Assembly: GCA_947044365.1 (NCBI GenBank)
Contig: OX345652.1
Coordinates: 1,861,201-1,925,200, forward strand
DNA length: 64,000 nt
Direction of reading: 5' to 3'
Origin: Petrosia ficiformis
Lineage: Eukaryota; Porifera; Demospongiae; Haplosclerida; Petrosiidae
A program made the position numbers and the translations under genes. Shown here piece by piece: positions 23,401 to 35,400 of this stretch. Below the pieces are notes generated by a model. It worked only from the letters and a program-made list of their open reading frames with translations. It did not search any database and had not been told where the DNA came from. Every line of letters begins with the position of its first letter. Position 1 is the first letter of the stretch.

Positions 23401-26400
23401 ATTAAATTGGTCAAACTACATATATCTGTCTGACCATCTGTTACTATTTTTAGAACCCACGTGTATATGCCTTCGTTAAATATGGCATATACACTTCGAC
23501 GATCTCCAAGGTTAGCTATGAAACGAACACATCTGGAGGCAGAAATGGAGTCACCTATATGTGTAATATCCGGAAAGTGAGAGCATGCTTTGGGGAAGCC
23601 GAGAAATAACTGTTTAGTTCTATTCAAGAGTGTTTGACATCATTGCCTTCTGTCATTGAGCAGTGAAGGCTTCCTACTACTTTGTCAATGGCTTCACTAG
23701 GAACATCTTCACAGTATACACGAGCCACAATATCGCTCAATTCTTTTCTATGTTATACAGGAAACTTAGTCAATGTAGTGTATAGTAACTGTTCATTTTC
23801 TAGAAGCCATATTTCACGAAGGCGTATACACGTGGATTCTAAAAATAGTAGCAGACGGTCAGACAGATAGTTTCACCAATTTAATTAAATGCATGGTCGT
23901 TTACCACTCCTACTCTTACGTTTTCATCATTATGGGCTCCTGTTTTTAATCTTATAACCTTTTCAGGTGATATTGAAATAGTGAAGCAGCCAGTTAACAC
24001 AGAATGTCGTTTTGATGAAAAGTTCCATCTTCATTGTGAAGCCAAAAGTAAATCTGGAAAGCATCTTTCATATACATGGAAAGGAGAGAAGCCAGGTATA
24101 ACCATCATAAAGCAACTTTGTAGAAATTTAAATATTGAAAAGATAATTATAATGATACACATGTACATGTAGATACATGTAAAACTGTCAGTTTAAGAGA
24201 TATACATGTATATGTACATGTAGCTGTAGAGTGCCAATTGAGATAGTGATATCACTATTATTAAATTGCACGGATGTTCAAAAATGCCTTCAAAGACAAA
24301 GACTACATGTACATTGATTGAACTCTAACTCTAACATACTTAACCCTACCTACATGTGTATCCCTACCCCTAACCCTACCCCTACTTTTACCCCTAACCC
24401 TATCTCTACCCCTAACCCTAACCCTACCTCTACCCCTAACCCTACCCCTTACCCTACCCCTACCACTACCCCTAACCCTACCCCTACTTTTACCCCTAAC
24501 CCTATCTCTACCCCTAACCCTACCTCTACCCCTAACCCTATCTCTACCCCTAACCCTACCCCTACCACTACCCCTAACCCTACCCCTACTTTTACCCCTA
24601 ACCCTATCTCTACCCCTAACCCTACCCCTTACCCTACCACTACCCCTAACCCTACCCCTAATAATTGATTTTATAAGAGTTTGGAGGCATCTTTTGACGT
24701 AGTTCAAATGAACTGAGATCTGAAGTTCAGAGTTAAATGGTCACAATTAGTAGATCATGTAATGTGACTGATAAAATTATGTTATTGTCCTGTAGGTCGT
24801 GTTACAGTTATGCATACAGAAACAGGAACATCTTCAACACTAACGAGTAGTTGGAAAAACCATGATACCTTATTAATATACTGTGAAGTCAAACATGCTG
24901 ATGGCAGTAGTGAGGAAGTAGTAACCACTGATAAAGTGAAAGTAACAGTACATTCCAGTAAGTTTAATTAGATGTAACTCTTGCCCCAGGGCTATAGCTG
25001 TGTGTGTGTTTGTGTCTGTGTCTGTGTGTGTGTCTGTATCTGTGTCTGTGTGTGTGTCTGTGTGTCTATGTCTGTGTGTGTGTCTGTGTATATGTGAGTG
25101 TTGGACTGTTGGTGTTGCAGAAACATCACTGCCAAACCTACATGTACATGTACAAATGCTAGAGCTCTGAAGTAATTCGATGCTATAAGCTTTATCAAAC
25201 ATTCTTTTCTCAATATATACACGTACATTTTATTTTCTTTCAGTCAGGGCTATAAATGTTTTTTTATATGTGCTATACCACTCAACCACAAAGCACATTT
25301 GAAGCTTGTGGTACACGATATTGAGAACAGTCACTTTCAAAATATGATGAACACAGTAGAGTAAGGCACCATTATGATAACCACAATCGCTATACAATCC
25401 AGGAAGATGCATCGTTAACCTTCCAAATGTTGTGGGCTTTTTATACAAAATGTTATACACCAAGGTAAAGGTCTCTACTAGATTTATCAAACCGAGGGCT
25501 GAAGGCACGAGGTTTGATAAATCTAGTAGAGACCGTACCGAGGTGTATAACGCACTTCTACCATGCTATAGCAACGCATTTCATTTGCAAATACAGTAAC
25601 CAAGCAAATCTTTGCGCGTGGCAACGGTATACATAATTTCACTAACCTATGGATATATATAGTGTGGGTTTCTGTGACTCTTTAGACAAGTAACTGATCT
25701 ACAGTCAATCGCAAATGACAGAAATAGCTCTACATGTGGCAGACTTCCCGCTCCTCCTCCACTCCAGTATAAGGTGTGGTCTTCCAACAGCAGTCAATCG
25801 ATCGCGATCTCCATCAAGAAGTTCGCGATGCAAGAACACCCCCACCCAACTCTTTTGCAATCTCATACGAGAGGACACAATAGAGACCTCAATCACAAGC
25901 ATACAAACTGGTGCCAGGTTTTCAAAAAGAACAAGCATCACTATGAATTACAGTTAATAATTATAGCTACAGTTGTATATAGTCATACCCTTCCGCCTAC
26001 GCTTCACGGCGAATGTAATAATCTTTTAATGTGTAATTTATAAACCATTATATATAATAAATCAATGACAACTCTGACAGAATTATTATACAATCCCGGG
26101 AAAATAATCCCGGGAGGATTCAATATAATATTGAACCTCTCCAGGAGGTTTGATATGAGATTTATTAACCTCATTTTGAGCAATTTCATTGGTCAATTAA
26201 CTACAAGCGTGGTAGAAGTTTGATTATAGTTTATCAAATTTTAGTTATGGTTATAGTTAATTAACAAAAATAATATTATGCTTACTAAAAGGGTTTTAGT
26301 TTTAAAGTGACTAAAAGTGTCCATTTTTGCCAATTTTCATTTTAGTTAGTTATAGTTATTGCTGCAGACCTGTAATTTAGTTATACATAGTTTTGTTAAT

Positions 26401-29400
26401 AGTGCCTTACTAAAATATGTTTCAGTTATAATTATAGTTAACCTACACAACACTACTTATTAGGTTTCTCATTCACTATAATGTTGATAATGTTTCTTTT
26501 CAGTATGGTTTGAAGAGCAACCCCTTGATATTGATGGATTTATTGGTGAATCTGCTCTGTTATACTGTAAAGCTGCTGGTAAAGGTCATATACACTACTT
26601 ATGGCTAAGATCAGAACAACTGAATGGGAAGAAAGAAAGGATACCTAATGTTGCCTTTGCTGATGATGGGATTTTTGAATTTCGTTCTCTTGGTCAAAAG
26701 GACTGGGGGTATTACACATGTCAAGCTCAAAATATTGATGACTTTATTTCTTCTAATACAGTACATGTTCAATTTCAGACCAAAAACCAGCAAAGTGAGT
26801 AATGTTGACATAAATAAAAAGATATATGCATAAAAAAACATACTATATTCCTATGATTGCATTGTGGAGTCATCATTCAGTAATCATGGCAGACTGACAG
26901 GTCAAAACCCAACACTCTATTATGGTTTGTTTATAAACTCTTTTTACTTTTCAACGGATTTTGTAAAACTTAGGAAAATGTTTCAAATAGAACAGCTACT
27001 AGTACCAGTTCTACTATATGTAAGCTACAGTGTATAAGTGGTTTTCTTCTTGCTGGTCTATAGATCTTGAGTGTGTGTTCTTTTTAGTGTTGTTTTAGTA
27101 TGATAATAATGACCACTTTTAGTTTTAGTTATAGTTATAGTTAAAAAAACTAAAATAATATTAGGCTTACTAAATGGTTTTAGTTTTATTAAACTAACTA
27201 AAGTGCCCATTATTGGCCATTTTTCATTTTACTTAGTTATAGTTATTGCTGCAGACCTGTAATTTAGTTATATTTTAGTTACTAAAAGCCATAATACATG
27301 TACCTTACTAAAAGGGGTTATAGTTATAGTTATAGTTAACTAAAACTGCACTAGTTCATTTATGTACTATGCCATTATTTTACTCAAGTAGTTAGTAATG
27401 TAAATCAGACACTGAATTAAGTGACTGCAAATAACTAATAAACTCCTCATTGTTAGCAAGTTTCATTTCAGTACTCAATTAATTGATTTATCATGATATT
27501 ACAAAATTACTAACATCATATAGGGCTGGGACGATTAATCGATTAATCAATTGATATTGAAAATTCTTCTGATTATCGATTATAAGTCTGTGATATCAAT
27601 TATGCTAATTATTCCAGAAGACATACTTTTCAAGCATGTGACGGCAAATAATGTACAATATGGAAGTGATAGGAAGCCTTTTGATGATCAAATGAGAGGA
27701 ATTTCCTGTATTAATTGAATTAATTAGCTTAATTACTTCCGCTGATTTTAATCGATTATCAATCGACTTGAAGATAGTGATTATCGATTTAAGAATCTCA
27801 GCCGATTCCCAGCCCTAGTAATTACCAATATCAATTAATTGAATAATCATAAATGAGATGTACATGTATATTAAAATTACAATATTAACCGAATGTGAGT
27901 AACTTTTTGATGTAGCAGTTTTGTTCATGATTCTAATATCAAGGTAACAAACACAATCGTGTATTAATACATACGTAATTTACTTTTTTTTTAGATCTGT
28001 GCATCAAAGTTCAACCAGAATCATATGTGACTACATGAGGTCATTCTCTACAACTGGTATGCAAAGCCTCACCAAAACAGGGCACTGAATATCAGTGGTA
28101 TCATGATGGGATCCAAGTAAGGTACTGACAGTTCACAATGTATGCGCTAATGTATGTACATGTACATTGTACATGTATAATTATGGTGATGCTATAACAA
28201 TGTACATACATGTACATGTACATGTAATTCCATGAAATTTTCTTAAATGTGGCTGTGTAATTGTATATAATATGGATTTAGTGTTTGGTGTACATTGTTG
28301 TCTTTATATACATGTACTTGTATGTACATGTATATGCTTATAGTAATAATTTTTATGGCCCGTAGGGCCATCCCTATAATTGCTTTCCACGGGGTTTAAT
28401 GTATATATACATGTATATGTTTGTATCACTTGCGCGACTATGCGTTGTATACGTAGTTAAGGAAGTTGCGTCATTCCCGGGGGCTCGGTCAAATGGGCGT
28501 GGCGCGTAAAAGAACGCGCGTTTGGAGCTACTGAGCAGCTGAGGAAGCTTCAGAAAGGATGTAAAACTGCTAATAACTGTTGTATATATAGTATAAATAG
28601 TATGCAAGAATCTTTAACAAGTAAGTATGATAAGTTGTTGAGTTTCAGACACGAGGAAGTCGTCATTTAGAACCTTGAAGGAGTACTTCAGTCAGTTCAT
28701 CAAAGATCTGTGTATTTAGACTGCAATCAGGATTACACTTACTTCTTCAGGCCCCAGCTTTCGAGTACACAGAAAGGTAGAAACACTAGTGCCATCAGCA
28801 ATGCTTAATACACATGTACAGTCATCATAAAGCAAATATAGGGATGTTTTTTTCTCTATATACACTTGTTATGTTTATGCAATAATTGTTACATGTATTC
28901 TTCAGAGATGGCAAAGAAGACACTCTTATTTTATCTAATATAAGTGATTCTGATTTTGGGAAGTACCAGTGTTCTGTTAGGAATAGAGGGCAGACTAAAC
29001 AGTCAAGAGAAGTCAAAGTAGTGCGTGGATCATATATAGGTTAGTACCTATGTTTAGTGTAACTAAAGTATGCTGAATGGCTAAGTAGTACTACATGTAC
29101 ATGTATGTTTTAATCGACCAATCAGATTGATTTATATCAGGTCAATGAATCACTTATAAACCTCTCTAGGGGATACAAGTATTTACTTATTAACCTTCCA
29201 TTTTGACCAATCAGATTGCTTAATGTTGCATTTAAAACATTCACATAAAATTGCATAAATACTACAGCAAATGAAGTAAACTAATCTCAATGGTCAATAC
29301 ATGTAGTACATACATGTATGTACATGTACCATGTCACATGTACATGTACCATGTCACATTTACATGTACATGTACATGTATATACATGTACATGTGTATA

Positions 29401-32400
29401 TATATATATATATACGTACCTCATTCTCAGTTACTATGCGTTCATACACCTCACACCTGTGGCCCTTGGTAGTGTATAACATATACTTAGGTTGTAATTC
29501 ACCAACCAAGATATGATTAAAATATATAATTATACATGTACATGTATATATCCATGCTTGGTCACATGCACACATTCATTACATGATTAGCTACACCTAG
29601 AATGATTTCAATTTGCTAAATTTAATAATGATTATTATTATTAATCACCAATAGCTTCCATAACAACATTACTATGTATAAGTGATGCAACAATATGTAT
29701 AGGTTATACACCTCGATACGGTCTCTACTAGATTTATCAAACCGAGGGCTGAAGGCACGAGGTTTGATAAATCTAGTAGAGACAGTACCGAGGTGTATAA
29801 CGCACTTCTACCAAGCAAATCTTTCTGTGTGGCATCAGTATACATAATTTCGCTAACCTATTGATATAGTGTGAGTTTCTGTGATTCTTTAGACAAGTAA
29901 CTGATCTACAGTCAATCGCAAATGACAGAAAGAGCTCTACATGTGGCAGACTTCTGGCTCCTCCTCCACTTCAGTATAAGGTGTGGTCTTCCGACAGCAA
30001 TCGATCGATTACGATCGCTATCAAGAAGTTCGCGATGCAAGAACACCCCCACCCAACTCTTTTGCAATCTCATACGAGAGGACACAATAGAGCTCTGAAA
30101 GACCTCAATCACAAGCATACAAACTGGTGCCAGATTTTCAAAAAGAACAAGCATCACTATGAATTACAGCTAATAATTATAGCTACAGTTGTATATAGTC
30201 ATACCCTTCCGCCTACGCTTCACGGCGAGGGTAATAATCTTTTAATGTGTAATTTATAAACCATTATATATAATAAATCAATGACAACTCTGACAGAATT
30301 ATTATACAATCCCGGGAAATAATCCCGGGAGGTTTCAATATAATATAATATTGAACCTCTCCAGGAGGTTTGATATGAGATTTATTAACCTCATTTTGAG
30401 CAATTTCATTGGTCAATTAACTACAAGCATGGTAGAAGAATAATTATATATATTATATATATATTATAATTATACATTTTGGATGGCCCTGAGGGCAATA
30501 AAAGTAACTAATAATTTTCTGCTCTTGATCATTTTGCAAAATGTTCATTTTAAGTCTCCTGTGATAATGTTATGATAACATTTATTGTTACTATAGAAAC
30601 TACAAGAATGAACAACACTCAATCCAGTCAGATTGAAGGTTAGTGTTTACCTATTAATGGACAGTACCTACGTAATTAATAACTATACACAGACTACAAT
30701 GTAATTATTATGAATAATGAATTAGTACATGTACTTGTACATGTAATTCATAACTCACCCACATATCTTATAATGATTTCAGGATTAAGATTGAGAACAT
30801 ACAACCTAATATACAATATACATGTAGCCCTAGCATTATCTACCTTAAGACTACTATTAATCGTGTCCACTAAATTTAGCGATTTTTAAACGCTTAGATT
30901 TAGCATGCATTAATTTCCAAGTTTCTGTGCCACGCCAATGATACATGTATACATGTACCTAATAAAATGATCATGAAATATATTTTTTAGCATGTGCATA
31001 TTTTAGACATTAGTTGCTAAAATTGCTAAAATTAGTACATGCATTGAAAAGTAGATAAGGCATATACATGTACATGTACCTAGTATAATTCTTATACCAA
31101 CCATACTGCAGTACCTTACATTAGTTTACATACTATCACTGTACTTCCATTGACTATAGTGTACTGTACTTTGAATGTACTACACAGTATTACACCTCAG
31201 TAGATAAAGGAAGTTCACACATTACTATGATTACAGTACAAAATAATCCGATAGAAGTACAGTTGACTCAGCTTATTAAAGTGTAGTTCCCATCATAGTG
31301 TATAAACTTAATAAAGTCAGGTACTTAAATACAACATTATTTATATTCACATTTAATGATGAAATGTAATTATCGCAGAGCCAACAAAAAAATGAATTGC
31401 ATCATATTAGACTCTTAAGTCTTAGTGTGTGCAAGAAAAGCACAAAGAAACCTCTATTACGCATGCTCAATTAAATCTTGTACACATTAACATGAAGTAG
31501 GAATTAGGAAGCTTAGTAATGGCCACAATCTAAATTGTACTTGGTGTGAAAGCATTGCTTTATCTTGAAACAAAATGTGTTGTGTTTTCATGTATTCATT
31601 TGTAATCAGACATCTTCTGAAAGTAGAGAAATGGTAATACAAATCTCATTACTTTGGTTTTATAAATACATGTACATGTAGTATATCGTTTTGTTTTGTT
31701 TCATTTTGTATATTTTAAAGTTTGATTCTAGTGCTAATCACTATTCATAATTTCCCTGAAAATGTCAAAATGTGACACACAGGCAGACAGACAATATGAT
31801 AAATATACAATGTACATGTACATGTACATTTATCTGTTTCTTCAGCTGAACACACTTTCACATTCAAATCACAAGGTGATGACAGTCCTGACATATTGTA
31901 TGGTAAGCTCTTATCATGTGTCGCATAAGAAATAAAATTATACATGAATGTTGACTATATATACATGTTAGGTTTGGGCAATATTGAAAATTAAGTTTTG
32001 CGATTCTGGTAATTCAAATGATACCAGAAGGTCCCGTGCTCAATCCCTAGTCTGATTCCTGAGTTTTTTCAGTTTTCTTTTGTTTTTAATTCTCTCTTGT
32101 CTGCATATCATAGAGAACACTTTGCATAAGCCCGCCCAATGCAATCATCTTCATTGATGACATGTAGTGACATCATTGCTTTTCATTTTACAGCAAGAGA
32201 AAAGATAGCATTATTGATTGCTAATCAAAATTACGAACGTGAAGATATCAAGTCACTAAATAGTCCTCATAATGATGTTAAATTGCTCAAAGAGCAAATG
32301 GAAAAGATGGGTTTCAAAGTATTTGCATTTTTTGATCTCAGATACAATGAAGTCATGGAAGCTCTAGAAAAGATTTGTCGTAAACTTGATGCTGGGATGT

Positions 32401-35400
32401 ATGTATTGTTATATTATTCAGGTCATGGATTTCAACATCAGAATGTCGATTATATAATGCCTGTCGATGCTTCTTTCCCTATCCAATGTGATGCCTGTAT
32501 ATCAGTTGATCACATCACATATAAGCTTCAGAAAACTAAGAGTAAAGTTTTTGTCTTTTTTGATTGCTGTCGAGTCAAGTAAGATTGTTAAGTATTGTTT
32601 ACAGTTTATTTATCTTGCACATGTACACATACATACACATGTACATGAAAATTCATGTGCCTAGCATGCTTGCAAAAGGGATAGAAACGATTAACACAAC
32701 AAGCAAGCAGCCACAATGGCTTACATGTACTGTAGTTCTATGTACCATAAGCTTTTAGGAAGTCTTTGTGGGTGACTGGGTGTGCATGTGACAGACATAG
32801 TGCTGCTGGGATAATGATATAATGTACATGTATATTGTGATATGATATATCATATCACAATCTTGAACCTTGTTTAATTCATTGATAGTAGCATGTCATC
32901 TACCATTGTAGCCATAACAGTAATACAGTATATGTATATTACTTATTTAATGATTATGTCATGACATACATATGATAAGACTAGTGTTGCACCTATTACA
33001 GCAATTTGCCTATATGCCTATATTTCATAATCCATATTGCCTATATGCATATCCGATCTGATATTGTCTGTGTGAAATATATAGTTGTATTTATCTACTG
33101 TTCACACATGGTACAGTGTTAATTATTCTATTGGTCGTGTGCTATACATTCAGCCCAAAGTACATGTACATGTACTTACAGCAGCCTTGGTTGCACTCAT
33201 CTTCAGATTGTACTTGTGCAATTTGACAATAATGTAATCTGCAAGCCATTGTGTAAGCTGTATAGGTTGCCTATACCGATACTCTGCCTATATATAGGGA
33301 CCTATTCAGATCCCTATACTAGTATAGGTGCAACCCTACATAAGACATAAAGTGTTATGACATAATAACATACTATCTTGGCAGTACTAGTGACATTTTA
33401 TGTACAATAGCCTGATAACATGGGATGTATTGCAGTGGTATATTTCTTCATGACTTTCTCAGTTGTCTTTTCGTGATTATAAAATAATTTTTCTTCACAA
33501 TATTTAGTTATGAATCTGATAAAGTTGTTGGTCCTTCATCAACATCACATGCTAATCAATATATTGGATATGCTAACCTCTACAAAATTTTATCATGGTG
33601 AGTGGACATGTTCAGAATTAATTATACAAATAAGGTTCACATTCACAATGACCTCAAAAAATAGGATGTGCATCAGAGTTTTTGAAGCATGGGCCAAATT
33701 GGCTCAAGAATGGTAAGTGTGTGCACTATTGAGAATACATCTTGAGCCAATTAACAAAGAGTTAATGCTGTTAGTGACAATATAATCATAATTAACTGCG
33801 CCACTCGCCCAAAGAGATAACTGTGCAGTGCCAAATAAGAAGCTCTTTGGGCCAATGGTGCGTCATATGAGCTTATCAAAAACACTGATGTACATCATGT
33901 GATGACTTCATAAGGTTAATATATGATTATACTGTAACTCAGCAATGGATTAAAATTTGGCTCACACAAAAAGATAATTATATGAAAATAGTGCTGGTAA
34001 AAAGATTGTTGATCTAAAGTTATGAACATTTTCTGAGGACAGGGAGAACATGAAAGTCATGAATGACCTTTAGTTAACATTCTGAAGGATTTGTTTTTTG
34101 CTAGTCAGAACAATTTTATTTATTTTAAAGCAGATTACAATGATGGAATGTACATGTGGATTTCCAAATATTTTGACATGTCCAAAATACATTATGCATT
34201 CTTCATATATAACCTATGATACAGTCATACAGATATATCATACCTTTTTCCTGTAGCTCTGCTAGTAATCCTGCATATGAGCGAATCTCAGACACATGTT
34301 CGGTATTCAACCGTGCACTGAGAAAAGCATTTGAAGAAAGGAAATCAGTACAACAGTTAGGATTTGATGTCACAAAAGGTGATTATTGATACAGTCAGTA
34401 GTATGTTGGAAGTATTGAGTGGTTAAACATATAATAATAGTTTTGTGTCTGAGGATGTGATATACCCCTCGCATGTTTGGGCTATATCACAGCCTCGAAC
34501 ACAAACTCAGGTCCTATATTTTGTATATAGGACCTGTTAGCATACTATATATATTACATATATATATATACATATTTATATATATAATTATGACCTAATT
34601 TTTGAATAGGGACACTTTGCTGCAACATAATTTTGATCGAACAGTTACCTTTAATCGCTCACCATTCCATTAGGAAGTTAATGCACTTTGGTATTTAAGA
34701 CACATAACAACAGCTCTTCCTGGTTACCAAATGTCAGTGACTTCCTGTACCAAATGGTGGGATGGTAAGCAAAGGTGAACGTGTACTGGTGGCATGTTAG
34801 TTAAAGTCCTGGCCTGCAATTGAAAAGTTGCAGGTTCGAGCAGTTCAAGCCTCACTAGGTGCAGCCTTTTTTCACCCATGAGCAGACTCAGCTTCACCCT
34901 CTAAATGAGGAGGTGTTCGTCACCACATCCTAGCTTTTGGTCCCTGGGAACTGGTTAGTATTAGCAACTTGTGCTATTCCAGCTTCATCGTTAACCAAAA
35001 CACTTGTAAAAAAAAAAGCACTTGATACAAATTTTTTTGTGAATGAGCGTCCCTTCTTGAACATTTATTGACATATATACATTTACTTTAAATACATGAT
35101 ACCATATTCTATATGGGTATAGTTTTACCTATATAGTTTTTATTATTCATTATACATGTAGATATGCAAGATAATGGACAAACTAAGAATGGTAAAGAAT
35201 TTCAACGTCCTGTTATTATGCAACAGCTAGGTTCTTCTGAAATAACACTTCATGAAGATATAATGAAGGATACATGGATGAGAGACACTCATGTGGAAGA
35301 AATTCATACCAACATAGAAGGTAATAATGGTATTACTCTACGATATGTTATTGCAGCAAAATTATTTATTATCTCAGATTAGTTGGACTTATTTTAATAC

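Noticed and set aside
24303..24707. Gly/Arg-rich and Pro/Thr-rich ORFs
   Set aside because: They are translations of the telomere-like hexamer array and have no start, splice or domain support.
25705..25957. Conserved ~80-codon ORFs in the two compound repeats
   Set aside because: Conservation is that of the whole repeat DNA, with equal change at all codon positions as far as can be seen; both strands are open.
28036..28038. TGA read as selenocysteine or recoded (also at 14618)
   Set aside because: Neither position is a Cys/Sec site in the families, no SECIS-type structure was seen, and the other genes in the window use the standard code.
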